64,000 nucleotides of DNA from Pontibacter korlensis (GTDB lineage Bacteria; Bacteroidota; Bacteroidia; Cytophagales; Hymenobacteraceae): positions 1,245,501-1,309,500 of the forward strand of contig NZ_CP009621.1 of the NCBI RefSeq assembly GCF_000973725.1, read 5' to 3'. The position numbers and the translations under genes were made by a program. Shown here piece after piece: positions 15,396-23,389 of the stretch (positions within the stretch are counted from its first letter, which is position 1; each line of letters starts with the position of its first letter). The notes under the pieces were generated by a model. It saw only the letters and a program-made list of their open reading frames with translations. It did not search any database and was not told the origin of the DNA.

Positions 15396-16850
15396 GTGAT
15401 CTTAAAACCTTTCCGAAAACTGCCTGTATTGCTGATGTTAGTGACTGCAGGTTTTAGTATGCCAAGCTGCTCCAGCACCAACAACTTGAACACTGCGGCT
15501 CCTGCTACCTCAGCTGCCGGAGTTCCTGAGTACAAGCCACAGCTCTCCTCTGTTACCGTGCCTATCTCTATCTCCATTGCGGCTATGGAAGACAAGTTAA
15601 ACCATGAGATAGCGGGCCTGCTCTACAAAGACACCAACCTTGATGATGATAACGTAGCCGTTACCGTATCTAAAAACGGGAAGCTGAGCATACGTGCCGA
15701 GAAAGACAAAGTATACTTCTCGGTGCCGCTCCGCATCTATGCCAAAGGCCGTTGGAAGTGGGACCCTTGCAAGTTCTGCCCTGTCATCGATAAAACCGAA
15801 GACACTGCTTTCGATATCATTATCAAGACCGAAAGCCGGATTGTATTAACAGAAGATTATAAAATCAACACCATTACCACCGGCGACTTTGAATGGGGCA
15901 AAACCAAGCCTGTGTTGGAGCTAGGGCCGATGAAAATAGGTTTAGCTCGCTTTGTTGAACCTGCTCTGCGTAGCCAGATGGCTAACCTCTCTAAGCAGCT
16001 AGATAAAGAACTGCAAAGCCGCCTGGATGTGAAGAAGTATGTGGCTGAGGCATGGCAGCTACTACAAGAACCTGTAAAGCTGGATGACGACATGAATGCT
16101 TGGCTAACAGTGGCTCCAAAAGAAATACGTATGGCGCCACTTCAGGCCCAGAACGGCAACTTGAATACCCGCCTTGGTATTACCTCCTACATCACCGTTA
16201 CGACTAATGGCAAGCCTAAAGTGCAGTTAAACAAAAACCTGCCAAAGCTTATTGTAGACAGCCGCATGAGCGATGACATACAGATCGGCCTGACAGCGAA
16301 TGTTCCTTATGCACACGCTAGTAAAATGCTACAGGAGCAGGTGGCTAAACAGACCTATACTTTTGACGGTGGCAAGAGCCAGGTTACGGTAAATGATGCC
16401 GTTATCAGCCCTGCCGGAGACCAACTGGTACTGATGCTGGACGTGAATGGAAAGACTAAAGCCGGTATCTTTACTAAGAAGATAGTAGGCAAAGTATACC
16501 TCCGCGGCACGCCATTCTACGATGTCGCAACGGCGTCCATCAAGGTACGCGACGTTGCTTACGACCTGGATACCAAAGACAAAATATTAAGCACCGCCAG
16601 CTGGCTTGCCAAAAACAAATTTGAGGAAATGATACAGCAGCAGGTAAATATACCTGTAAAGGGAGAGCTGGAAAATGCCAAAAAGATGCTGCAGGCGAAC
16701 TTAGATAAGCAGGCACGCGTGCACGAATCGGTGATGCTACGCGGTAGCATCAAAGACATCACTCCGGACAATATATACCTCACACCGGAAGGTATAAAAG
16801 CAGTAGTGAACGCTAAGGGTACGTTAACTGCCACGATAGATAAACTATAA
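15396..16850 (+). CDS. DUF4403 lipoprotein
   Basis: 484 residues with a lipoprotein signal peptide (LPVLLMLVTAGFSMPSC, Cys about 25) and a Ser/Ala-rich linker, then the long beta-rich DUF4403 region. The region has internally similar halves: each begins with an amphipathic strand segment (SSVTVPISISIAAMEDKLNHEI near 51 and a related stretch near 285) and uses 'VYLRGTPFYD'-type strands. DUF4403 has been likened to lipid-binding tubular (TULIP/BPI-like) folds; that is family knowledge, not visible here. The start is GTG at 15396, the only start before the signal peptide. It is followed by a terminator. Confidence 0.82.
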   Translation: MILKPFRKLPVLLMLVTAGFSMPSCSSTNNLNTAAPATSAAGVPEYKPQLSSVTVPISISIAAMEDKLNHEIAGLLYKDTNLDDDNVAVTVSKNGKLSIRAEKDKVYFSVPLRIYAKGRWKWDPCKFCPVIDKTEDTAFDIIIKTESRIVLTEDYKINTITTGDFEWGKTKPVLELGPMKIGLARFVEPALRSQMANLSKQLDKELQSRLDVKKYVAEAWQLLQEPVKLDDDMNAWLTVAPKEIRMAPLQAQNGNLNTRLGITSYITVTTNGKPKVQLNKNLPKLIVDSRMSDDIQIGLTANVPYAHASKMLQEQVAKQTYTFDGGKSQVTVNDAVISPAGDQLVLMLDVNGKTKAGIFTKKIVGKVYLRGTPFYDVATASIKVRDVAYDLDTKDKILSTASWLAKNKFEEMIQQQVNIPVKGELENAKKMLQANLDKQARVHESVMLRGSIKDITPDNIYLTPEGIKAVVNAKGTLTATIDKL

Positions 16851-16854
16851 CAAC

Positions 16855-16896
16855 ATAAAAGGGCTTCTCTAAGTTAATGAGGAGCCCTTTTATATT
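16855..16896. terminator. Bidirectional terminator
   Basis: AAAAGGGCTTCTC pairs with GAGGAGCCCTTTT around a short loop, with A and T runs on either side. It lies between the convergent DUF4403 gene and the periplasmic protein gene. Confidence 0.85.
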
Positions 16897-16923
16897 GCTT
16901 GATATGGTTCTCTTTGTAAAAGA

Positions 16924-17664
16924 TCAGAGTTTGTTAATTGGCTTAGGGCTGTTAAACACTTTATCCGGCACCTTGGTTGGCGCAGCAATATGAAATAACT
17001 CGAAGTCACTTTGTGGATTGCTCCGGTCGCTGGCTAGCTTTATTTTTCCGTAATCCTTGTAGTTGCTCCAGCGGCGGGTAAAGGTTGGCTCAGCATCCTC
17101 AACGTTACGAAAGAAGGCCCACTGCGTTATCAGCCCCTTCTGCTGATCAACCCATAGCTTATACTTATTTTGTGGTGTTAGCCCTACTTTCTCAAATGTC
17201 ATCTCCAGCACATCGGCCGGGGCACCATCCATTGTTTTCTCCTCTCCTAGATGTTTTAGCGTAACGCCTGAGTCCTGCAGCTTGAAAGGCATCACAAGCC
17301 AGTATGAATTGTTAATCCAGAGGGTATAGACTCGCTCCAGCAACTTCTGCTTTTCCTGTGGATCTTGCAACTCCTGCCCCTCCACATATACCTTGCCCTC
17401 TTTTGTGTTTGTGTCTATAATGACAATCAGGCTGTCTTTCTCCCAGCGGAACCTGTTCTGGTGCTTATCCCAAACCTGATATTGGTCATTAAAAGTCCAG
17501 GCGAGGTAGCGGGTTTTGTTCCATCCCTCTTCTCCACCTATGTTCTTCAGTACTTGCTGGGCTATACTATTTGCCCGTGCATCAGAGGGTTGTGCAGCAG
17601 TTACAGCCGGGGAGAACATTGAAAGGCACAGAAGCAACAGGCCTAGCAGGATTTTCAACAGCAT
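16924..17664 (-). CDS. Secreted periplasmic protein (DUF6503-like)
   Basis: 246 residues from ATG 17664, which begins a good signal peptide (LLKILLGLLLLCLSMFSPAVTA, cut near residue 24). The mature part has IGGEEGWNKTRYLAWTFNDQYQVWDK, a series of beta strands and VYTLWINNSYWLVMPFKL, then KYKLWVDQQKGLITQWAFF. This matches the Bacteroidota family I know as DUF6503, which is distantly like outer-membrane lipoprotein-sorting proteins. Binding of a lipid or lipoprotein is therefore possible but unproven. The frame is open 147 bases further upstream, but that extension has no clear signal peptide and would overlap the divergent YihY gene. Confidence 0.65.
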   Translation of the reverse strand: MLLKILLGLLLLCLSMFSPAVTAAQPSDARANSIAQQVLKNIGGEEGWNKTRYLAWTFNDQYQVWDKHQNRFRWEKDSLIVIIDTNTKEGKVYVEGQELQDPQEKQKLLERVYTLWINNSYWLVMPFKLQDSGVTLKHLGEEKTMDGAPADVLEMTFEKVGLTPQNKYKLWVDQQKGLITQWAFFRNVEDAEPTFTRRWSNYKDYGKIKLASDRSNPQSDFELFHIAAPTKVPDKVFNSPKPINKL

Positions 17665-17803
17665 CGCGTTAGTCTTAGAAGGTGCGCTCCCATCTACGCA
17701 TTTACATCCAAACAGGATGTCGCCACATCCATGCAAACCGCTACTTATCAACCCTATTAGTAGGCACCCCGTAACTAAAGCCACAAAGACAGAACATACG
17801 CCT

Positions 17804-18766
17804 ATGGCCAATTATACTATAAAAGGAATTTTCCAGCTGCTGAAAATCTCTGTAAATGAGTTCTTGGAAAACAACTCGCTTCGGTTGGCCGCAGCACTGG
17901 CTTTCAATGCTATTTTCTCCATACCTCCGCTACTGCTGATAATTATAAAGGCAGCTGGCTTCTTTTTTGGTGAGCAGGCTGTATCAGGAGAATTAGAACA
18001 CCAAGTTTCTGAGGCAATCAGCCCGGAAGCTGCCTCCGAAATACAAAACATGGTTAGAAATGCCAGCACACAGGAGTCTTCGGGTTGGGCCATGTGGGTA
18101 GGTATAGGTACGCTTATCTTTGCCTCTACCACCTTTTTCGCCACACTACAGCAATCGCTCAATAGCGTCTGGAACCTGAAGGTAAAGCCTAGCAACGGCA
18201 TCGCACGCATGGCCAAAGAGCGCTTATTCTCTTTTGGCCTCATCCTAAGTATCTCATTGCTGATGCTTATTTCCTTTGTTATCAGTGCGGCTATCTCTGT
18301 ACTCAGCGACTACCTAAGGGACTTGATACCCGACATAGGCGTGTGGGTAATTAAAACTATAGACTTTATTATATCGATAGGCTTAATTACGTTACTTTTT
18401 GCCCTCATATTAAAATACCTGCCCGATGCCTACATCCGCTGGAAAGATACTTTGATTGGCGCCTTGATTACAGCTATTCTCTTTACTGTTGGTAAGTTTT
18501 TGATTAGCTGGTACCTGGGGACTTCCAATCCAGGATCAGCTTATGGCGCCGCAGGCTCTATAATTCTTATTCTTGTCTGGATATACTACTCCTCGCTGAT
18601 CGTATTTTTTGGGGCAGAATTTACGCAGCAGTACGCCGAGAAGTATGGCCAGCGCATCAGCCCTAAACCACACGCTGTGTTTGTAGAGGAGCGGGAGGTT
18701 CCAGAAAAGCCACAGTCGCGCAAAGGCACAGGCAGACCAAGAGCCGAAGGCAGGTTTAAAGGATGA
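17804..18766 (+). CDS. YihY/BrkB family inner-membrane protein
   Basis: 320 residues with six predicted membrane segments. It begins FQLLKISVNEFLENNSLRLAAALAFNAIFSIPPLL, the start typical of the YihY/virulence factor BrkB family. LQQSLNSVWNL at about 116-126 and YGAAGSIILILVWIYYSSLIVFFGAEFTQ at about 241-269 are also family hallmarks. The C-terminal 45 residues are basic and disordered. The family was once called ribonuclease BN in error; its real role is unknown. ATG 17804 is divergent from the neighbouring secreted-protein gene with about 140 bases between. Confidence 0.88.
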   Translation: MANYTIKGIFQLLKISVNEFLENNSLRLAAALAFNAIFSIPPLLLIIIKAAGFFFGEQAVSGELEHQVSEAISPEAASEIQNMVRNASTQESSGWAMWVGIGTLIFASTTFFATLQQSLNSVWNLKVKPSNGIARMAKERLFSFGLILSISLLMLISFVISAAISVLSDYLRDLIPDIGVWVIKTIDFIISIGLITLLFALILKYLPDAYIRWKDTLIGALITAILFTVGKFLISWYLGTSNPGSAYGAAGSIILILVWIYYSSLIVFFGAEFTQQYAEKYGQRISPKPHAVFVEEREVPEKPQSRKGTGRPRAEGRFKG

Positions 18767-18813
18767 CAACGCTTAGCAAGAACGCCTTTAAACTTGTCTG
18801 GAGTGATAAAGCA

Positions 18814-18851
18814 GAAGAGCCCCTGCTATACAATAGCAGGAGCTCTTTTTT
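18814..18851. terminator. Terminator after the YihY gene
   Basis: AGAGC-CCCTGCTAT pairs with ATAGCAGG-AGCTCT around a 3-base loop, followed by T6. It lies between the convergent YihY gene and rlmN. Confidence 0.85.
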
Positions 18852-18878
18852 ATACTTAAGCTGATGTTTTACCTATTG

Positions 18879-19952
18879 TTAGGCCGGCTGCTTTTCTTTT
18901 ACAGCTAACTGACCGCAGGCAGCATCAATATCCTTACCACGGCTGCGGCGCACGTTTACTTGCAGGCCTCTATCTGCCAGGTAGTAGATAAACTGCTGCA
19001 GCCGATCATCGTCGGTATTCACGAAGTCTGCATTCTCGATTGGGTTGTACTCAATCAGGTTAATCTTGCAAGGAATGATTTTAGAGAAGCGCAGTAGCTC
19101 CTCGGCATCCTGCAGAGTATCATTAAAGTTATCGAACACGATGTACTCGTAGGTTACTTTACGGCCAGTTACCTGGTGGTAATGCTTCAACGCATCCTTC
19201 AGAGCCTCTAGCGAGTTGGTCTCGTTGATCGGCATGATCTGGTTACGCTTTTCGTCGTTAGCCGCATGCAGCGACAGCGCCAAGTTAGCCTTTACACCGT
19301 CATCAGCCATCTTCTTGATCATTTTGGCAATGCCGGCTGTACTTACCGTAATGCGGCGAGCTGCCATACCAAGGCCATCATGTGCCGTAATACGCTCAAT
19401 GCTTTTCATTACGTTGGCATAGTTCAGCATTGGCTCACCCATACCCATGTAAACAATGTTTGTGAGTGGCTGACCGTACTGGCGCAGGCTTTGCTCATTT
19501 ATGCGCACTACTTGGTCGTATATTTCAGCAGCGTCGAGGTTTCTAACACGATCCATATAACCAGTGGCGCAAAACTTACAGGTAAGGGAACAACCGACCT
19601 GGCTACTAACGCAGGCGGTTTTACGCTCATCGTGCGGTATCAAAACACCTTCTACTATATTGCTATCGTACAGCCTGAAGGCAGATTTAATAGTGCCATC
19701 GTTGCTTAGCTGCTCTGTGGCCACCTGCACTGCATTTATGGCGAAGTTCTGCTCCAGCTTCTCGCGCAGGGCAAGGCTCACGTTATTCATCTCCGTAAAC
19801 GACTGAGCAGAATGCTTCCAGAGCCACTCGTATACTTGCTTAGCTCGGAATGCTTTCTCCCCGTTATCCACCAACCACGCTTTCAGGTCGTCCAGCGTCA
19901 GCTTACGGATGTCCTTCTTATTCAGGATATTTATATCTGCAATCAATGTCAT
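18879..19952 (-). CDS. rlmN: Dual-specificity RNA methyltransferase RlmN
   Basis: Radical SAM enzyme that methylates C2 of adenine 2503 in 23S rRNA, and A37 in some tRNAs. 357 residues, normal length. The 4Fe-4S motif is CSLTCKFCATG at about 120-130. NIVYMGMGEPMLNY at about 165-178 and VNLALSLHAAND-type text (here KANLALSLHAANDEKRN) at about 222-238 follow. The catalytic C-terminal Cys lies in RGKDIDAACGQL near 345. It starts 21 bases after the thioesterase gene on the same strand, so the two are probably cotranscribed. Confidence 0.96.
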   Translation of the reverse strand: MTLIADINILNKKDIRKLTLDDLKAWLVDNGEKAFRAKQVYEWLWKHSAQSFTEMNNVSLALREKLEQNFAINAVQVATEQLSNDGTIKSAFRLYDSNIVEGVLIPHDERKTACVSSQVGCSLTCKFCATGYMDRVRNLDAAEIYDQVVRINEQSLRQYGQPLTNIVYMGMGEPMLNYANVMKSIERITAHDGLGMAARRITVSTAGIAKMIKKMADDGVKANLALSLHAANDEKRNQIMPINETNSLEALKDALKHYHQVTGRKVTYEYIVFDNFNDTLQDAEELLRFSKIIPCKINLIEYNPIENADFVNTDDDRLQQFIYYLADRGLQVNVRRSRGKDIDAACGQLAVKEKQPA

Positions 19953-19973
19953 ACTGCAAAATTACAAAAATCC

Positions 19974-20402
19974 TCAGGCTTTAGTTTCAATCTTTGCCTT
20001 TACTTCGGCAGGCAAGCTCATTAGTTTGCGCTCCTGATAGTTGAAGCACAGCATACCTGTCTTGGCACGGGCCACTTCTTTGCCATTTTGGTTCGTGATG
20101 TGGTAGGTAATGTCAAAGCCATACTTGTGCAGGTCATCAAAAGCCAAACCTATAGTCAGCACATCCCCATAAAAACCTTCGCCTTTATACTCAATGGCGA
20201 CATCAGCCATAATCATACTTGCGCCACTCAGGCTCAGTTCGCTCCAACCAAAGTGGCCGAGCAGTTGCATGCGCGCCTCATGCATGATGGAGAGCAGCGC
20301 GTCGTTGCCAAGATGGTTGCCGTAATTGAGGTCTGTTACGCGCACCGGAATTTGTGTTGAAAAGTGAGTACGTGTGGGGATATCTACTTTTACTCTTGCC
20401 AT
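19974..20402 (-). CDS. Acyl-CoA thioesterase, hotdog fold
   Basis: 142 residues of the YbgC/4-hydroxybenzoyl-CoA thioesterase type. RVTDLNYGNHLGNDALLSIMHEAR at about 21-44 holds the catalytic loop: the Asp of the family (usually DxD/DxYGH) appears as DLNYGNHLGND. VAIEYKGEGFYGDVLTIG and the C-terminal strand KTGMLCFNY complete the fold. The physiological thioester is unknown. It heads a two-gene unit with rlmN and is divergent from mnmD. Confidence 0.82.
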   Translation of the reverse strand: MARVKVDIPTRTHFSTQIPVRVTDLNYGNHLGNDALLSIMHEARMQLLGHFGWSELSLSGASMIMADVAIEYKGEGFYGDVLTIGLAFDDLHKYGFDITYHITNQNGKEVARAKTGMLCFNYQERKLMSLPAEVKAKIETKA

Positions 20403-20490
20403 AGTGTAAAGAAGAACGAGGGCAGGAAAAGAATTGAGTTAGTACTTACCTGCTTTCTTTTTAAATTTGTTAAATTCTGGTTCGTATATA

Positions 20491-20522
20491 TTGCAGCCTC
20501 AGCACTGTAATACGTACCTTTG
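20491..20522 (+). promoter_or_regulatory. Promoter of mnmD
   Basis: TTG at 20491-20493, a 21-base spacer and the exact box TACCTTTG at 20515-20522. This is a full match to the Bacteroidota consensus, with transcription expected near 20529, a dozen bases before the mnmD ATG. Confidence 0.7.
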
Positions 20523-20540
20523 CAATGTAATACAAAAAAC

Positions 20541-21224
20541 ATGCACCTCGAAATAAGACAGACGAAAGACGGCTCTAACACCTTATATGTGCCCGAACTG
20601 AACGAGCACTACCACTCGGTGCATGGGGCCCTGCAGGAGTCGCAGCATGTGTTTATTAAGTATGGACTAGAGCACATGCTGGAGCAGAAGAAAGACCTGA
20701 AGGTGCTGGAAATTGGCTTTGGTACTGGCCTTAATGCCATACTTACTTTCCCTTTTGCCTTGGCCAAGAAGGCGTTCATCCAATATGACACATTGGAGAA
20801 GTTCCCGCTAACAGAGGAAGTAGTAGCGCAACTACACTACGAAAACATTATCCTGAACCCGGAGCTGTACGATTACTTTAAGGCTCTGCATGCAGCCCCT
20901 TGGAATGAGCCCACAGATATTATTCCTTACTTCACGCTGCAGAAGATACATGAGTCTTTGGAGGAGTTTCTGCCGCCTCAATCTTACTACGATGTAGTAT
21001 ACTTTGATGCTTTCGCACCAGAGAAGCAGCCTGAACTTTGGGCTGATGCTATGTTCGAAAAGCTTTATAAGGCCACTCGCCCAGGCGGTGTGCTGGTAAC
21101 TTACTGTGCTAAGGGTTCTTTTAAGCGCAGTCTGAAAGCTGCCGGCTTTCAGGTAGAGGCCTTGCCTGGTCCTCCGGGTAAACGCGAAATGACGCGAGGC
21201 CTCAAGCCTTTGCTGCCTCACTAG
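20541..21224 (+). CDS. mnmD: tRNA (mnm5s2U34)-methyltransferase MnmD
   Basis: 227 residues. It is the stand-alone methyltransferase corresponding to the N-terminal half of MnmC, which methylates nm5s2U at the wobble position of tRNAs for Lys, Glu and Gln. LEIGFGTGLNAILTF at about 62-76 is the SAM motif. YYDVVYFDAFAPEKQPELW at about 150-168 is the DAFAP signature, and PGGVLVTYCAKG and MTRGLKP complete it. The oxidase half of MnmC is absent, as expected for this type. ATG 20541 is chosen since it follows the promoter and matches the family start. Confidence 0.92.
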   Translation: MHLEIRQTKDGSNTLYVPELNEHYHSVHGALQESQHVFIKYGLEHMLEQKKDLKVLEIGFGTGLNAILTFPFALAKKAFIQYDTLEKFPLTEEVVAQLHYENIILNPELYDYFKALHAAPWNEPTDIIPYFTLQKIHESLEEFLPPQSYYDVVYFDAFAPEKQPELWADAMFEKLYKATRPGGVLVTYCAKGSFKRSLKAAGFQVEALPGPPGKREMTRGLKPLLPH

Positions 21225-21482
21225 CCAAGGCATCTACACCCGTCATACCTGATACACAAATAGTTATATTTAAACTACAGTTATACCTTTAGCACATTCT
21301 GGCATCTCTGCCAGCTGCTGCACAAGCTACTTTTGTTTTGATATTGTGCAGATTATAGATGAACTTAAGCATGAGGCAATTGGTTAGGAGCTAAATTGCA
21401 TTTTTTTGTCGCCTCATTCTTTGATTTAGTTTTTAAAGTAGTAGATTGCAGCGTCGAAAAGCATCTCCTAAAAAACCCCTAT

Positions 21483-21779
21483 ATGAAAAGCTTGCTTAAA
21501 AAAGTTATCAAGCCATTCCTCCCAAAGTATGAGGTGGTTTGCACAACCTACCAAGTTATTCCGGGCTTACCGGTAAACGGCAATCACCAGAAGCATACGT
21601 TTGAAAAAGGTGCTTCTGAAGAGGCCAGAAAGTTTTATGTAAAGGTGATCAACTCTGACATGACCAAAACGATGGCCCCAGTAGAGGTTCACCTGAAGCG
21701 CCGTGGCAAGACTATTGAAAAGCAGCATTTTGGCCCGATTGATGAACTGAAGAAGTTCAACATCGTGTACAAAGGCTAA
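21483..21779 (+). CDS. Hypothetical protein, 98 residues
   Basis: Basic protein, about 20 percent Lys, with no signal peptide and no membrane segment. It begins MKSLLKKVIKPFLPKYEVV and has a VEVHLKRRGKTIEKQHFG segment near residue 70. I do not recognise a family. The frame is open 87 bases further upstream, but ATG 21483 is preferred since the extension is atypical. A strong terminator follows, which supports a real gene. The 258 bases before it (21225-21482) hold nothing else I can identify. Confidence 0.55.
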   Translation: MKSLLKKVIKPFLPKYEVVCTTYQVIPGLPVNGNHQKHTFEKGASEEARKFYVKVINSDMTKTMAPVEVHLKRRGKTIEKQHFGPIDELKKFNIVYKG

Positions 21780-21799
21780 ATTTCGGTTTGCCTGCCTAC

Positions 21800-21834
21800 A
21801 AAAAAACCTTCCGATACAAATGGAAGGTTTTTTT
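21800..21834 (+). terminator. Terminator after the 98-residue gene
   Basis: AAAAAACCTTCC pairs with GGAAGGTTTTTT around a short loop, with T7 after it. It may also act on the minus strand for the TetR gene, 47 bases away. Confidence 0.85.
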
Positions 21835-21880
21835 GTGTCTTCTGTAGCTTAAGCTTTCTGTTGCAGCACTACCAGCAAAG

Positions 21881-22414
21881 CTATTTAATATACTTGCTCT
21901 TTATCAGGACTAGCATTTTCTCAAAGTGGCTCTTGTCCTCATTTGTCAGGTAAGCTCTCCATAGCCCTTCTACCAACAGCATCAACACTTCTGTTTCCAG
22001 CTCAGGCTCTTTGTAGCCAAGCTTGCGGAAAGCCTCCACCAGCTTCTGCATAACAGAATGAGAATAGCGAAGGTGGTGCCTTTGCGATATCTCTTCGTCT
22101 ACCAGGCGGAACTGCATGCGCCAGAAGTTGCGCTCTTCCTCCACCAGTTTCTGTGGCATGTCGAGCACATTGCTGATTAGCTTGTTCGGGTCATTCTCCT
22201 CTACAAAGCCCTTGCTCTTATCTGTGATGCGTCTGTAACCCGCCTTAACAACAGCCTCCAGCAGGTTTTCCTTACTTATGTAGTGCTTAAATATAAGGCC
22301 CTCTGAGACGCCAGCTTCTCTGGCGATTAGGCTTGTAGGTGTAGCATCATATCCCTTATCTGCAAAGAGATTTAATGCTGTCTCTAAAATTATTTCTTTC
22401 TTGGTCTTAAGCAT
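21881..22414 (-). CDS. TetR/AcrR family transcriptional regulator
   Basis: 177 residues. The N-terminal domain has the TetR start KKEIILETALNLFADKGYDATPT and the helix-turn-helix SLIAREAGVSEGLIFKHYISKENLLEAVV at about 27-55. The C-terminal ligand domain is helical and has no clear match. It stands alone with no transporter beside it, so the target is unknown. On the minus strand an exact TAnnTTTG box (TAACTTTG, 22502-22509) lies 88 bases upstream. Confidence 0.87.
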   Translation of the reverse strand: MLKTKKEIILETALNLFADKGYDATPTSLIAREAGVSEGLIFKHYISKENLLEAVVKAGYRRITDKSKGFVEENDPNKLISNVLDMPQKLVEEERNFWRMQFRLVDEEISQRHHLRYSHSVMQKLVEAFRKLGYKEPELETEVLMLLVEGLWRAYLTNEDKSHFEKMLVLIKSKYIK

Positions 22415-22810
22415 CTCAACTTCAAAAAATTTAACTACTCATATGCAGGCGTTCACCTATAGCCTTTAAAGTAGTTTGGGTTTGCACTCAATCTGGATAT
22501 GCAAAGTTATAACATAGGTTGCAAATCATCAGCCCTGTTAGCTTTGCTTTTATAAAACAATCTTAACAATTTGATAACCAAGACTACCCTTGTTTAAAGA
22601 ATAAATTTTATTCAGGATGAATAAATCAATGATTCTTAAAAGAAGGCGGAAAATTATGCAAATTTGGTTTCCAATGCAAATATCGATAATTTCTTTATAT
22701 AATGCAGAAGCACACGAGATTTTAAAATATTCTCACACTTGCACTACATATTCAGCTAACAAACAGTCACATATACTTTTCACAGCTCTACAAGTTGTAT
22801 ACGTATAGCG

Positions 22811-23389
22811 CTATTTCTTGCTCTGCCAAACCCTATTAGGCATTACCACAGCATCCAGTGGCACATCATAGGGATTAGGATCATCGATACGTTCTACGGG
22901 AGGCTCCAAAGATAAGCCAATTTTCAGAACATTAGGGCGGCAATCAGCCAGAAAGCGATCATAAAATCCTTTTCCATAACCTACACGGTGTCCTTCCCTG
23001 TCGAAAGCAAGCAATGGCACCAGCACCACATCCACTTCGCGGGCATGTATGATCTGAGCATTCTGTGGCTCCGGTATCCCCCAATTATTCTCAACTAGTA
23101 CGGCCTCATCAGTAAGGTGGTGGTGCGTAAGAATATTCTGCTCCACATCTGTTACCGGCACAACCACACGCACCCCAGGGTGCTCTTGCCGCAGCCGTTC
23201 TATTATAAACCAGGTATCTACCTCGTTGTTTTTCAGGATAGGCAGGAAAACATGCACTGTTTGCCCCGGCTCAAAAAGGTAATACCCAAAGAACTGCTCT
23301 GCTATTTGCCGGCTGCGGTGCTTTACCTCTTCGCTAGGTAGTGCTCGCCGCTTTTGCAGCATATGCTTGCGTAGCTCCGCCTTCTGCAT
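22811..23389 (-). CDS. 5-formyltetrahydrofolate cyclo-ligase
   Basis: ATP-dependent enzyme converting 5-formyl-THF to 5,10-methenyl-THF, 192 residues. It begins KAELRKHMLQKRRALPSEEV with the usual basic helix. The signature VLVPLLAFDREGHRVGYGKGFYDRFL at about 127-152 contains the ATP-binding GYGKGFYDR. Its start codon overlaps the bshC stop by one base (TAATG), so it is translated from the same message. The 396-base region on its far side (22415-22810) is AT-rich and shows no credible gene. Confidence 0.92.
   Translation of the reverse strand: MQKAELRKHMLQKRRALPSEEVKHRSRQIAEQFFGYYLFEPGQTVHVFLPILKNNEVDTWFIIERLRQEHPGVRVVVPVTDVEQNILTHHHLTDEAVLVENNWGIPEPQNAQIIHAREVDVVLVPLLAFDREGHRVGYGKGFYDRFLADCRPNVLKIGLSLEPPVERIDDPNPYDVPLDAVVMPNRVWQSKK

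Noticed and set aside
17665..17811. N-terminal extension of the DUF6503-like protein to 17811
   Set aside because: The extra 49 residues overlap the divergent YihY start and place the real signal peptide inside the protein. ATG 17664 gives a normal secreted protein.
22617..22808. 63-codon plus-strand frame in the 22415-22810 gap
   Set aside because: AT-rich with no domain, no promoter of the local type and no terminator. I regard the gap as non-coding.
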